A stretch of 64,000 nucleotides of DNA, from positions 26,431 through 90,430 of the forward strand of contig JAPQWV010001405.1 of NCBI GenBank assembly GCA_027422505.1, written 5' to 3'. The position numbers were made by a program, and so were the translations under genes. The notes beneath the pieces were generated by a model. It did no database searches. It saw only the letters and a program-made list of their open reading frames with translations, and had not been told where the DNA came from. Positions 1 to 12,149 of this stretch are shown piece by piece; within the stretch, counting starts at the first letter, position 1, and each line of letters opens with the position of its first letter. Source of the DNA: Craterostigma plantagineum. Lineage: Eukaryota > Streptophyta > Magnoliopsida > Lamiales > Linderniaceae.

Positions 1-790
1 AGCGTACGATAGTTTTCGGATCGGGCCAAGTTGATACCTCGGGCCGATACATGATATGAAGATTTGCATTTTTATGTATTGCATTTTACTTGCATGACAT
101 TTGCATACACGTGTTATGAGGGGAGAGAATCGTGCGTAGTCACGGTGACATTGTATAGTGTTGATGAGTGGGGTAGTTTATGACCGAGTGATGGTTGTCG
201 AATGGTATGAGTTGAGGTTAGGACTAAGGCGCACTATATGATTGAGATGTGGGGAGTGGGCCTCCCGAGCTACTGACCCTTGTGAGGAGTGGGGCCTCCC
301 GAGCTACTGACCCCTGCGCGCGTGTTGCTTTTAGTACCTAAGCCTCGGGCCCTGAATGTGATGTGATGATATGAGATATGAGATATGAGATATGAGAAAA
401 GAGTCGAGCGTGTATATTTGTGAGATAAGTCGAGATTGGGATGTGAGAGCATTTGCATTCATGCATATTTTTCATCTACTGGGCAAAAGCTCAGGGTTTA
501 CGTGTGTAGGTAAGATGGCTGATGGCGGTGACTCCACGAACTTTTGAGGGCGGCGCAGTACATGGGACGCGACCTGTGGAACGAGTTTATGTTTCGTGTT
601 TTTTTTAAGTTTGGGCTTGGACTTATTGGGCTTCGGCCCAATGAATAAAATGTGTTTGGGTTTGGACTTATGGATTTAGACATCGAACATATTTGTATTA
701 TTATATTTTAAAAGTTTTAATTAAATGGGCTTTCCGCTGCTTACGCTGCGAAAATCCGCAAAATACGTATCTAGGAAGTCGGGTCGTTAC
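1..790 (+). mobile_element. 3' part of a Ty3/gypsy-type LTR
   Basis: No coding frame of interest is present. The stretch reads as LTR: it ends at 785-790 in GTTACA with a terminal CA, and it carries a C-rich tail (around 735-790) of the form often seen at the 3' end of plant gypsy LTRs. Integrase sequence with an unrelated frame begins directly after it, so this LTR end probably sits within, or abuts, another gypsy element. The 5' end lies before the window, so length and target duplication cannot be given. Two near-identical 20-odd-base blocks around 260-315 (gagtggg..ctcccgagctactgac) form a short tandem repeat in it. Confidence 0.55.
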
Positions 791-1783
791 AGAACTCAAC
801 GGGGGTCGATTCTATCTTGGTGGTGGTTGATCGATTCTCGAAAATGTCGCATTTCCCCCCATGTCGTAAGACCAATGACGCGGCTGCCGTAGCTCGGATC
901 TTCGTTTGCGAGATTGCTAGACTCCATGGCGTCCCACGGACATCACTTTGGATCGCGACAGTAAGTTTCTAAGTTATTTCTGGAAGACGTTGTGGTTAAT
1001 GTTTGATTCGACGCTGAACTACAGCCCAACGGCTCATCCACAAACGGATGGACAAACAGAGGTGGTAAATAGGACGTTGGGCAACTTGCTTCACAGTATT
1101 TGCGGCGACAAACCCAAACAGTGGGATCTCGCCCTCGCCCAGGCTGAATTTGCATAAAATTCTGCATTGCACTCCTATACGGGCAGGTCCCCATTCTATA
1201 TTGTCTGTACTAGTCCACCAAAGATGGCGATCGATAGGGTTGAGGTGCTGCGAAATGTGTCTGGAAATAAAGCAGCACAACGTTTGGCCGTTGACGCTGT
1301 ACGGCTCAGCAGGAAGTCCATCAAAAGTTAGCGAAGTCCGCTGCTCAGTACAAGTCCAAAGCTGATAAATACCGAAGGAGTGAGATCTTTCGCGAAGGTG
1401 ATAATGTTATGGTGCACCTTAGAAAGGAAAGAAGACCAGCGGGAACGAGTAGCAAACTTCTCCTCAGGAAGTATGGTCCGTACCTGGTATTACGCTGCAT
1501 AAACGATAATGCCTACGTCATTGGCATTCCTGATCATTGGGAATCTCGAGTACGATCAACGTGGCCGACCTTTCGAATTCTCGTGATCCAGGAGCTCCGT
1601 TATACCCCCGACGCGAGAACACGTCGAGCTTCGGTGGGGGAAACTGATGGGGATGGTCAAACTACTAATGGGGAAGTGAAGACACAAAAACTCATGCATG
1701 CCCTTCAAGCTACCAAGAATCATTCGACACCTAACTTTAATATTATTAAATATGTTTGCCTTTATAATTACTCTAGCAAATAA
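791..1783 (+). pseudogene. Ty3/gypsy integrase fragment, frame-broken
   Basis: This is the integrase part of a gypsy pol gene. In pieces one reads [13 protein letters not shown] (first catalytic Asp, about 815-860), DRDSKF at 951-968 (second Asp) and [19 protein letters not shown] (about 1023-1080, the catalytic Glu followed by the conserved VNRTL). A C-terminal part with [13 protein letters not shown] and RKYGPYLVL follows at about 1395-1500, the usual integrase-tail fold. Frame breaks lie near 947 and after 1157. The N-terminal HHCC zinc finger, reverse transcriptase and protease are absent, the left side being cut off at the LTR end at 790. It cannot be active as it stands. Confidence 0.85.
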
Positions 1784-1862
1784 GGTGTAAACGGACTAAG
1801 TTTAATAAATTATTATCATCTAAATTCTTTGCTCAAGTTCACTGTGGTGATCCTTGGCTATT
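1784..1862. other. Short spacer before copia LTR
   Basis: AT-rich spacer between the integrase tail and the copia LTR. No gene is seen. Confidence 0.4.
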
Positions 1863-2148
1863 CGTATACAAATATTATTGTGATTAATATTTATATTATG
1901 ATAATATAATTATAGAGAGAAATATTTATAGAGAGGAAGTATGATTAATTTCAATACTTTGGTGTGTTTTACAATACAACTCAAGGTGCATATTTATAGG
2001 CAAATTCTCAAATTACAACCACAAACCAAAATATTACATTCTCATAAAATAATAACATCTAATTATAATCTCATCTATTCCATCATTATTTAACCACTTC
2101 ATATACATCAACTACAATATTTCATAATAACTCCAATATTTCATAATA
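1863..2148 (-). repeat. 3' LTR of the copia element
   Basis: It matches the LTR at 6926-7190 along its length, including the AT-rich core and the CAATATTTCATAATA end at 2134-2148. The outer edge has lost the TGTTAT start. The polypurine tract of the element lies at 2149-2160 on the minus strand. Confidence 0.8.
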
Positions 2149-2602
2149 CTCCCACTTGGATGTATATTCAGGAATATACCTCGTTAAAACCTTATTAGGG
2201 AAAACCCAGTGGGATAAAACCTAACAAAAGAAAAAGAGTACATAATTCCTTTATTACGCTTTCATATGTTGCCTCATTAAAAACCTTTACTGGGAAAAAC
2301 ACATCGGAAAACCACAGTGAAGGGAAAAAGAGTGGAACGCGTATTTGCTCCCCTTGATGATATTATCATTTCAATCTCGAAGTCTTCGAACGCCAATTGA
2401 ATATATCAATTTTCTAAAAATTATTGGGGGAAGTGCTTTCGTAAATAAATCTGCAAGATTGTCACTAGATCGCACTTGTTGTACATCAATATCGCCATTT
2501 TTCTCCAACTCGTGCGTAAAGAAAAAATTTGGAGAAATATGCTTTGTTCTATCGCCTTTAATATATCATTTCTTTAATTGTGCAATACATGCCGCATTAT
2601 CT

Positions 2603-3330
2603 TCATATAATATCGTTGAAGTAACTTTTCAGATAATAACCTATAAGTTGTTGTATATGCATAATTATCGATCGCAACCGAATACATTCTCGGCTAGCTT
2701 CATGAATTGCTAATATTTCAGCGTGATTAGATGAAGTAACCGTTAAACTTTGCTTAACTGATCGCCGCAGTTCCTCCATACGTAAATAAATAACCAGTTT
2801 GCGATCGAGCATTACGTGGGTCGGATAAGAATCCAGCATCCGCGTACCCAATTAAATCTGTTTTCATCTCATTAGGGTAGAACAACCCATATTAGTTGTT
2901 CCTTGAAGGTATCGAAATATTCGTTTAACTCGGTTCCAATGTCTACGAGTTGGTGAAGAACTGTATCTTGCCGATAAATTTACAGCAAATGCTATACCAG
3001 GTCGCGTATGACTCGTAAGATACATTGCGCTCCAATAGCACTAAGATATGGTACTTCAGGACCAAGTGGCTCTTCATCATTTTCACGTGGCCTGAATGGA
3101 TCTTTATTCACGTCTAACGAACGGACAATCATCGGAGTATCCAATGGATGAGCTTTGTCCATAGAACCTTTTCAATACCTTTTTCGTATAAGTTTCTTGA
3201 TGTGCAAATATCCCATTATTTAAATATTCAATGTGCAGACCTTGGTTCATGATCCTCATTCTCATTTGAGAATAGATCGTCAACGTTGACTTCTTCTCGG
3301 TTCCATTTAATTCTATTCTGGGCATTTTAT
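2603..3330 (-). pseudogene. copia reverse transcriptase C-terminus and RNase H, broken
   Basis: On the minus strand, IEYLNNGIFAHQETYTKKVL (about 3175-3235) and YLSAIGALMYLA-type sequence (3000-3060) mark the end of the reverse transcriptase. SVKQSLTVTSSNHAEILAIH (about 2695-2755) is the RNase H segment that in copia elements precedes the conserved Glu. Several frame breaks separate the pieces, and the catalytic YxDD box of the reverse transcriptase was not found intact. These are remnants of one pol polyprotein. Confidence 0.8.
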
Positions 3331-3462
3331 CGAGATCTCTTCATTATCATTATTTTCGAAATTTTCAGAATTTTCAAGTACCTGAGTTTATTCTCGTCGA
3401 CATTATACCCGTCGACTCTTCTTTAGTCGATAGATCCACGATTGGCCATTCTTATTATTTGC

Positions 3463-4389
3463 TCATAATCTTTTTCGAGGATTTTTATCTTTGGAACCCG
3501 ATGGCCTACCACACTTAAGTTGTGACTTAGGCTCGATATCATTCTTTGTATCTTCTATAGAAACATCAATTTTTGCAGGAGCATTGACAGCTGGTATATG
3601 TGACTTAGTCACCCTTTTAAGGTCCGTAAAGCTATCTGGCAGTTGGTTAGCTAAGTTTTTTAAGTGAATTCTCTTTTGAACTTCTAGTTCAAATTCGTTC
3701 GTTCGAGGATCATAAAATGATTTAACGATAATTCCTTCCAACTAATATTCTTTTCCAGCTGTTTTTTCCTCCCCCTAATGTCGGAAAATTTATTCCATCC
3801 AAATGACAATCGGCAAATCTAGCCGTAAATAAATCTCCCGTTAAAGGTTCTCAATATTTTATTATCGATGGAGATTCAAATCCGACATATATTCCCACCT
3901 CCTTTGAGGTCCCATCTTAGTGCGTTGTGGTGGCGCAATTGGAACATATACCGCACATCCAAAAATTCGTAGATGGGAAATATCTGGTTCCTGACCATAA
4001 ACCATTTGTAACGGGGAGATATCATGATAACTTGTTGGCCTAATGCTAATTAATGTCGCTGCATGTAATAACATGTCCCAACAAGACGAGGGAAGCTTCG
4101 ACTTCACCAATAATGGCCTTGCAATTAATTGCAGACGTTTAATCCACGATTTTGGAAGACCGTTTTGCGGATGAACATGTGGCACAGGATGCTGAACACC
4201 AATACCGATAGACATACAATAATCATTACATGCCTTGGAAGTAAATTCACCAGCATTATCAAGACGTATTTTCTTTATCGGATAATCTGGAAAACGTGTT
4301 CGTAATGAATCAACTGAGCAGTAATCTCGCAAATGCCACGTTCCTCGTAGATAATAAACATACATGTGACCGTCTACTTTATACATCAA
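3463..4389 (-). pseudogene. copia integrase core and linker, broken
   Basis: Minus-strand frame 4389-3862 gives the retroviral integrase core: KKIRLDNAGEFTSKA carries the second catalytic Asp region, GIGVQHPVPHVHPQNGLPKS corresponds to the box that holds the catalytic Glu (here altered: the usual NGxAE is NGLPKSW), and HLRIFGCAVYVPI is the typical post-integrase motif. Frame 3741-3463 is the Lys-rich linker between integrase and reverse transcriptase (GRPSGSKDKNPRK). The loss of the catalytic Glu context may be a frame error or real decay. Confidence 0.8.
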
Positions 4390-5252
4390 TTAGTACCATA
4401 ATATATTTAAGTGGCCCACATGATGGGTGTATCGGCCCACAAATATCACCATGTATACGTTCCAAAAATACAATAGATTCATTCGTTATTTTTATCGATG
4501 ATGGCCGATTAATAAACTACCCTTTAGAGCAAGCGACACAAGATAATTCATTAGAATGAAGAATCCTCTGGTTCCTTATCAAATGTCCACGTGAATTTTC
4601 AATTATCTTTCGCATCATAATTGAACTGGGATGGCCAACCGGTCATGCCAAATATAATATACTGTTATGGGCAAACTTTTGGTTTGTAACATCATATGAT
4701 TCAACTGTTCTAAGATAGGTGGAGTATAGTCCAGAATCAAAGAAGACAATAATTCTATAATCCTTTTATCATTCGAATTCGCCTTTGTTATGTGCAAATA
4801 TTCGATCTTTCCTTTTTGTGCAGTCTCAACATGATATCTGTTATTTCGAATAGCTTTAAGCTTAATAAATTTCTTTGAGACTTGGGAGAATATAACGCAT
4901 TCTCAATCATCAGCCTTGTTCATCGAGGCAGTAATATATTAGCTCTTCCGGAGCCTTCAATTATACTTGTGCTACCCGATATAGTGGTAACACTTGATTT
5001 TTTCATGTCAAGATGATCACAGAATCGTATGAGTCGTTGCACTGTCTACAAGACATAATTCTCCATTGCACATGCTTGTATCCATCGTATGTATATCCTT
5101 AATGACAAGCACAGATAATTTATCATCATATATTGATAACAAAGCAACCATTACAAACATGCAAATGACTTAAAACAAACGTGACATATAACACACAATA
5201 ACAAAACACAGAATAGTAAGACATATGATATAACATGTAATTAATATCATAT

Positions 5253-5671
5253 CAATGCAATTCGAAATCGGCAGGCTCCAAATGGGTACTTTCATTTTCG
5301 TGACCAAAAGTAGAGGCGAGTTCACCATGAACAGATTTGTTTCGATTTCTTTCCTTTGCGCTTCTGACCTTTTTGATATAATTCAACAAGATGTTTGGCC
5401 GTGCGACAAGTTCGCGACCAATGGCCCAAACCACCGCAACGATAGCATTCCTTATCATTATTCTTTTGTTTGATGTGCCTCTTCTCATCATTATTATCGT
5501 AATTTTGCCTCTTCTGGGGAAGATTTTGATGACTGCCATGAGAGATATGATAATCACCACGGAAATTCTGTGAACCACCATCGCAGTATCCTCGGCCACG
5601 ACTTCGGCCTTGACCACGACCGCGGCTGCGGCCGCGATATCTACCACGTCCACGTCCACGATCGTTACCTC

Positions 5672-5708
<37 letters not shown>

Positions 5709-6386
5709 TATTATTATTATTATTATTCCTCTAACTGCATTCGCTTCAGGGAGTTCATTCGAACCAGTCGGTCGAGATTCGTGGTTTGCATCACCAACTC
5801 ATTATTTGCTCAGCTAAACGTAAACAAGAAATTAGATCTGAATACTTTTTAAATTTTCTCTCCCGATATGTTGTTGTAACAGAACATTTGATGGATGAAA
5901 TGTGGTGAATGTTTTCTCCAACATACCCGCATCGGTAATTATTTTTCCGCATAATTTCAACGTGGAAGTAATTCTATAAACAACAGAATTGTATTCGCTT
6001 ACTGATTAAAATCTTGTAATCGTAAATTCATCCATTCATACCTTGTATTCGGAAGAATAACAGTTGCCTGGTTGTTATAGCTTTCTTTTAGATTTTTCCA
6101 TAACTCAGCTCGGTGTTTTACTGTTAAATATTCACTTTTCAAAATTTCATGGATGTGGTGGCGAAGAAATATAAGCGCTTTTGCCTTATCTTGTGCCGTT
6201 GGGGTTTTCGTGGCGTCAACGGTGTCACCTTCACCTCCGACTTGAGCGCTTGCGGTTTTTGAGTCGATAATGGTGTCGCGTAAGCCTTTTGCATTCAAAT
6301 GCACATCGGCATCTTGTGCCCAAGATAATAATTAATTTTCCCCAAGATATCAAGTGCAACAATTTCTAAGCTCGCCAAGTTCGACA
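5253..6386 (-). pseudogene. copia gag with zinc knuckle, broken
   Basis: Translation starts at the ATG at 6386 (MSNLASLEIVALDILG). The body at 6304-5999 contains KALIFLRHHIHEILKSEYL and AELWKNLKESYNNQ, the UBN2/Retrotran gag signature. A Gly/Arg-rich stretch (about 5580-5650) and a CCHC knuckle CYRCGGLGHWSRTC (about 5400-5450) follow. A long (ATT)n microsatellite at 5671-5728 disrupts the frame between them. The protein would form the virus-like particle of the element. The reading frame is not intact. Confidence 0.82.
5671..5728. repeat. (ATT)n microsatellite inside gag
   Basis: About 19 ATT units with one interruption near 5707. They sit within the Gly/Arg-rich gag region of the copia element, so the repeat probably arose after the element lost selection. 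Confidence 0.95.
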
Positions 6387-6899
6387 TTTTACTATCATAA
6401 TATCAAAAATATGTTAACAATTAAATCATATAAGATAAGTAATCAAGAACCTAAGATCCAAAAAATATATGTAACAAGAATAACATAAATAAATAATCTT
6501 TTATTATCCGTTTATTTAAGATCTGTAAGGTCCGTAAGGTAATTATGGAATTCAAAATCCGTGTCCTCTGTCCAAAGTCCGTATTCAGTCCGAAATATAT
6601 GTCCATAGTCCAAAATACATGTCCATTGTCCATAGTCCACAGTCCATAGTCCGTCCAATAGGTAATTAATTAAAAGTATTTAAACAAATATAGTTTTACG
6701 AATCAAATCTGGACCTATCAACACATATCTGGACCTCTCAACACAAATGATGAATTCCGCGATACCACTCGACTAGAGGCGTTTTGTTGTAAATTTTACT
6801 TTTTTTTTAATATCTATGTACGGTTAATACAAACAAAATTACCGTACATAAAAATAAATCACCTCACTCGTGAAATTATCTCGACGGAGGTTGATCGTT

Positions 6900-6925
6900 G
6901 CCGGAGAGCGCTCGTGCTGATAACG
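6900..6925 (-). other. Primer-binding site next to the 5' LTR
   Basis: Directly inside the right LTR the minus strand reads CGTTATCAGCACGAG. It is not the usual 3'-end complement of initiator Met tRNA (TGGTATCAGAGC) that the other copia element in this window uses at 56056. It resembles the anticodon-arm region of an Ile tRNA, which suggests priming by an internal tRNA piece. The tRNA assignment is inference. Confidence 0.5.
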
Positions 6926-7190
6926 TGTTATAAAATATTATTGTGATTAATATTTATATTATGATAATTATGATAATATAATTATAGAGAGAGGAAGTAT
7001 GAATAATTTCAGTACTTTGGTGCGTTTTACAATACAACTCAAAGTGCCTATTTATAGGCAAATTTCTCAAATTACAACCACAAAATAAAATAATCACATC
7101 TAATTTATAATATCATCTATTCCATCCTTATTTAACCAATCCATATACATCCACTCCAATATTCCATAATAACTCCAATATTTCATAATA
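6926..7190 (-). repeat. 5' LTR of the copia element
   Basis: Starts TGTTATAAAATATT and ends AATATTTCATAATA, giving imperfect inverted ends. Homologous to 1863-2148. Confidence 0.85.
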
Positions 7191-7985
7191 AAAGTCATAG
7201 AATTAAATAAAAGCAGTTTATTTTATTATGTTAAGGATATTTGTAATGATTTATATTATTCGGGTTTTGGGTTGATAAACGGGTGATTTTGTGGATTTCG
7301 TGTTGAAAATCAAACCGTAACCTAACCCACTTAATATTCAGGTTGGGTTCAGGTTTATCCGTTTTACTTAAATAGGTCAAAAATGCTAACCGAAACCTGC
7401 TATTTTTGGTGCGGTTCGTATCGCGTTGGTTTTTAGCAGCCCTAGTTGTAGGGTGATAAAAGAGGTCGGATTGCTCACATTAGGGTTCAACTCGTTTATT
7501 GGTTAAACAGGCTGAAATACCGAACTCAAACCCTACCTATTTTAACTCAAATCTAACTCATTAACCCTCCAATCCGTTTAAAATAATAAAAAGCAGCAAG
7601 AAAAATAACTAAGTAAACTAATTATAAGTCCAAATTAACAAATAATAAAGAAACAAAGCAGTTGTTTTTTCTAAACATCAAGCATAATTAAGAAACAATT
7701 AAAATTCCAAATAACAAAGGTCTCACAAAGCATAATTAAGTTATGTCCTTTTGTTTATTTGTATTAAGGATATGTTAATATTACACGGGTTATGTGGGTT
7801 GATAAATGAGTTGATTTCGGTTGAAAATTCGAACCCTAACCTGATCAACTTAATATTTGGGTGGATTTGGGTATACCGATCTAGTTAAACAGGTCGAAAA
7901 TGCTAACTCAAACCTGCTATTTTTCGAGTACGACTCGTGTCGGGTTGGCGGATCTGGTTGGTTTTAGCAGCCCTAAACGGTTTTA
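7191..7985. repeat. Two diverged direct repeats, hAT-like ends
   Basis: About 7230-7447 and 7770-7976 are diverged copies of one sequence in the same orientation: both run from a TTAAGGATAT block through GGGTTGATAAA, ACCTGCTATTTTT and end in TTTTAGCAGCCCTA. The spacer begins TAGGGTGATAAAA at 7454, which with the CAGCCCTA ends resembles hAT terminal repeats (TAGGG). I read this as one or two non-autonomous hAT copies in tandem. No 8-bp target duplication was found. No gene. Confidence 0.5.
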
Positions 7986-8081
7986 ATTTGATTACTTTAT
8001 TTGATACTTATTATTTATTAAGTTGCAATTTTTAAGGTTTAATTATTTTAGTCTTTGTAACAAGGGTACATCACTACGGGA

Positions 8082-10948
8082 TAGACATGGGTAATGGGCC
8101 GGGGCACCGGGACCCGACCCAAAACCGGCCCACGAAACCGGGCTAGAACCAGAACCGGTTTACCGGTAAAACCAATTTCGGGCCCGATAACTGGCCCATG
8201 GATTACCGGTTCTGGTTCGGTCCGGAACCGGCCAACGACTATTCTATTTTTTTTAATTCCAAAAATAGTTTTAAAAATTACCATTCTACCCCAAACCACA
8301 AAATCTATAAATACCACCTCATTTTAATCATTTTAACTAACAATTATATCAAAATCTCTCCCTCTCTCTCAAAACACTCTCTAAAAATCATCATCATTGT
8401 TATTATTAATATTATTAGCAATAATGATTATTTTACTTACACTGCTATACACACTCACTTATTATTACAAGAAATTATAATTTTTATATTTAAAAATATT
8501 AATGGCGTCGTCATCGAGAAATTCTAACCCGAGCCACAAAGATGTTTTTATGATTTTAGGTCACGCCGATACGTTTCGGGGAATGCCGACACCGACGAGG
8601 AGACCGAGGTACCGGAACCGGATGCGATGGACGAGGGACCGAGCCAAACTTCTACGGCGACTACAAGAAGGAGGCAACAATCGCGAGGTCGGCGGTATAA
8701 GGTATGGAATTTTTCGAATTAGAAATGGATCAAAATAATCTCGCCGTAGGAATATGTCGTTATCCCTATCAATTTAAGTCCGGCCCGAATAAAGTGGGAC
8801 TGGCTCGATGAAAAAACACCTTGAGGGGGTGCATAATTTCGGGCCGGATCTAGAGCCAGTGGGAACCGGACCTAGACAACAACAAATAAACGTTAGTACT
8901 GCTAGGAATTTTGCTATTACTAGGGAAATTTCTATGAAAGCGTTAGTTAAATTCGTAGTAATGTGCGAAGAACCCTTTGGCATTGCGGAAAGTGAAGGTT
9001 TATCGAATTCATGAGTACGATACAACCCGGATTCCATAACGTAACCCGTAAAACCCTTAGGAAATATTCCTTAGAAAGAATATCAATCTAGCTTAATTAG
9101 TCATTTAGCCAACATATCATGTAGGATTAGTTTGACTATCGGTATTTGGACAAACATAATGCCGCAGTCTTACTTAGTGGTCACCGCCAATTGGGTAGAT
9201 GAACATGGACTATGCAAAAACGTATTCTTTCCCTAGATCACCTAGTTTCGCAACATAGCGCCACTAAGATATCGAATTATGCCATGAACGTCGTTACAAA
9301 TATGGAATTCAAGATAAGATTATGTCTACGACCTTAGATAATGCTAGTGCGAACACTTTAGCGATAGAGATCCTTCGTAAACATCCTAGGTTACCCTTAG
9401 ATGGCCGACTACTTCATGTTAGGTGCGCTTGCCACATAATTAACTTGTGTGTGCAATGCTCTTTCGATGAAATATTGGGAGATATTGTCGAAAATTTTTA
9501 AGGTGATAGGTAAGTTACTACACGAACGCCGCTACGGAACGTTGTGGAAGCAAACCGCCCAGTCCGCCGGCCTCACATACAAGAAGTTCCCTTTGCCCGT
9601 ACCGACTAGGTGGAACTCGTTATACCACCTCCTCAGCACTTTCATGCGCTACAAGGACTTGCGTTCGCAGTCGGCAGCAACTCCAGGTATGAATTACGAG
9701 ACGTAGATTGGGATATTACAGGTTTGGTTGTGTCGATACTTGAAGTATTCAACGAGGCAACTGAGAAATTTTCCGGAGTTCACTACCCGACGTCCCCATT
9801 GTTCATTCCGAACCTCTTCGCGATGTGTTATAAGTTCGTGGAATTTCGGAGTAGTCCATACTTAGGGTGTTTCATCCAAAACATGGAGAAGAAGTTCAGG
9901 AAGTATTCGGAAAAAATCCCAATAGTCCACGGTTTGTCTGTCTTACTCGATCCTAGTTGCGGTGTTGACACGTTTGATATTTTCTTCGATTATTAGGATC
10001 AATTTCTTGGAAAGAAAGTTGACGACCAAAAGGCATCAGTTCACGTTTCTCTCCGAGAACTTATGCAGCTGAGCAGGGACACAGTGTCGAGCAACCCATA
10101 CCAGCGAGCGAAGCTGAATCGTCGGAAGGACTTGGCGGCACAATGGGACTACTACAAAGATTGAAGGCACAAAAGACAAAAGTAAAACGCGTGCGTCGGA
10201 GTCAAACACAAACGAGATCCAACTTTATTTGAGCCACAACTTTCAGACGCTTGAAGACTTCGACGTTTTGCTAAAGTCGAACACGACGCTTTATCCGATC
10301 CTAGCCACATCGCTCGAGACGTTTTAGCCGTGCAAGCGTCTAGTGTCGCCTCCGAGTCCGCCATCTCTACATCCGGCCGAATTATCGGAGATCGACGCGC
10401 GAGCCTTAGCCCGACTTCGCTCGCAATGCTAACCTTATTGAATGATTGGTTGTATTTGGTCGAATCGAAGAACCGAAGTGAGAACGCCATCGACGAGTTC
10501 CGTTCTTCCAGTTCGGACGAAGACGAAGATGCCTCGAACATAATTTTAATTAATAGTCAAGTCGAATAAATTGAATTTTTTTATGTTTTTTTAGTTCGAT
10601 TTTTTTTATTTTTATAATTTTTAAGTAGTTTTTTTTCTTTTTGTTTTTTTTTCTTTTTTGTATTTTTAAGTAGTTTGTTTTTTTTTTATTTCTTATCTTT
10701 TTTTGTGTTTTTAAAATTTTTCGGAATTTTTTTAAAATTGTTTCTAAGTTAAAAAAATTAAATGGGCCGAACCTGTTTTAGAACCAGAACCGGCCTATTT
10801 ATGGCCTGTGGTTCAGCTTCGCGGTTCTGGTCTGGTCCGGTCCCGGGAAAATGGTCCCTGAACCGGAACCGGAACAGTGCCGGAACCGGTAGAACCGGAA
10901 CCAGTGGAACCGGGCCGGAACCAGTCCAACCCCCATTACCCAGGTCTA
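8082..10948 (+). mobile_element. hAT transposon with TIRs and 8-bp target duplication
   Basis: Terminal repeats are TAGACATGGGTAATGGG (8082) and, on the other strand, TAGACCTGGGTAATGGG (ending 10948). Flanks CTACGGGA (8074-8081) and CTACGAGT (10949-10956) match 6 of 8, as expected of an aged hAT target duplication. Both subterminal zones (8098-8240, 10760-10935) are packed with ACCGG/GAACCGG words, likely transposase-binding sites by analogy with other hATs. The interior holds one transposase gene on + in broken frames. The 2.87-kb length fits an autonomous hAT. Confidence 0.88.
8502..10569 (+). pseudogene. hAT transposase, decayed
   Basis: Domains occur in the hAT order. A BED-type finger remnant, KKHLEGVHNFGPDLEP, is at about 8810-8855 (the HxxxxH pair is visible). 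The RNase-H-like core includes GRLLHVRCACHIINLCV near 9403-9455 (CxxH motif) and PTRWNSLYHLL at about 9602-9635 (conserved TRW). GLVVSILEVFNEATEKFSG is at 9724-9780. The C-terminal hATC dimerisation domain, SVASESAISTSGRIIGDRRA then LNDWLYL, is at 10338-10460. Frame changes occur near 8700, 9470, 9700, 10000 and 10330, so no single frame spans the protein. Confidence 0.85.
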
Positions 10949-10956
10949 CTACGAGT

Positions 10957-12149
10957 TGACCTTTATGAACAACTTTTGAAATTAAGTAATTAGTAACACA
11001 TACATCGCGATCTTAGATTTTGTTCCAAAATTGATTAATTTTGAAAACTATTTCCGTATAATCCCATCCCTAAAATTTACCGGAACTCTAAAATTAGGGA
11101 AAATCTAGGTTTTCGGCAAATAATATTCCTAAATTGCATATATATAATGTCACTCCCTAAATTCATCGTCCGTGTATATCACCTCCCTATATTACATGAC
11201 TAAAAAAATAACGAACATTTCTTATTTAACTTCGGCGTCCTTGTAATGTTATCTAAGCAAGCCAACTAGTCTTTCAATATAAGAAGTCATTAAATTAAGC
11301 ATATATTTTTTGTTCTTACTCTTTATAATTTGATATCGGAAGCTCCCCGCTAGGGCCAAGGATATACACTAGCCAATAATCAGAAGACGGTGTAGTACAT
11401 AAATAATAATCCAAATAAACATATGATTAATTAATTCTTTTAACACAGGAAAGGTTAGCGTCTAATTTAAAGATAGAAATTCAAGCCTCATCAACGACAA
11501 ATTCATATAAAACATCGGAAAATTCAATCGTATGTCTCCAAGTTGTTTTCGACGTAACGTGTCCGAATAGCTGTCGAAATATACCTTCTAAAAGAGAATG
11601 AAACTATTCTTTTTTTAAACATTGATCCATGATGGCTTACAAAAATATTCTGGAAGGTTTAAACTTCAGTGCTTGATATAAACTGCTCCATTGTCCGTCA
11701 ATCCGGCATTACTAAGTCTATTCAACACACCTAATCTGTGTGCAAATATACAAAACTTATTTTGTATTTTGAACATTTATATTATTGATTGAGTTATTTA
11801 AAAAATAAAAGCTAAACTTAATGATAAACGTGTAATAATAAAATATTAAGGAACAATTAATAAAATAATCATTTACCAAATTGACAGCTCAAGTCGACAA
11901 TTTTTATCCACGCTGGACTCTACAGTAAATTAACATCTAGTCACACACTATTTTTGATTAATTACTATTTTACCACTTTATCTTTAGTTAATTAGTATTT
12001 GAGGTTAATTTTTTTCTTTTTAATTATAATTAATCTAAGTTAGAATTTCTATTAAATATTTTGATTAAAAAAATATTACCATGAGGTACTTATATATTAT
12101 AGCGCAAAATATCTTAGTTTAATATAAGATCAAGTTCAATGCATCTCTG
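10957..12149. other. AT-rich intergenic stretch
   Basis: No coding frame, RNA gene or clear repeat is seen. Simple AT-rich sequence separates the hAT element from the GCGTA-rich element. Confidence 0.6.

Larger units (their letters stand above)
1863..7190 (-). mobile_element. Ty1/copia retrotransposon, complete outline, minus strand
   Basis: The element has an LTR at each end (1863-2148 and 6926-7190) that share most of their sequence. The minus-strand domain order from right to left is gag, zinc knuckle, integrase, reverse transcriptase, RNase H, which is the copia order. A purine-rich tract ending AAGTGGGAGT sits just inside the left (3') LTR, and a primer-binding site sits just inside the right (5') LTR. 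All coding parts are broken into short frames. No clear 5-bp target duplication is visible: the left LTR end is degraded (CGTATAC instead of TGTTATA). Total length is about 5.3 kb, a normal size for copia. Confidence 0.88.

Noticed and set aside
8774..9037. Minus-strand 87-codon frame
   Set aside because: Complement of the hAT transposase finger region.
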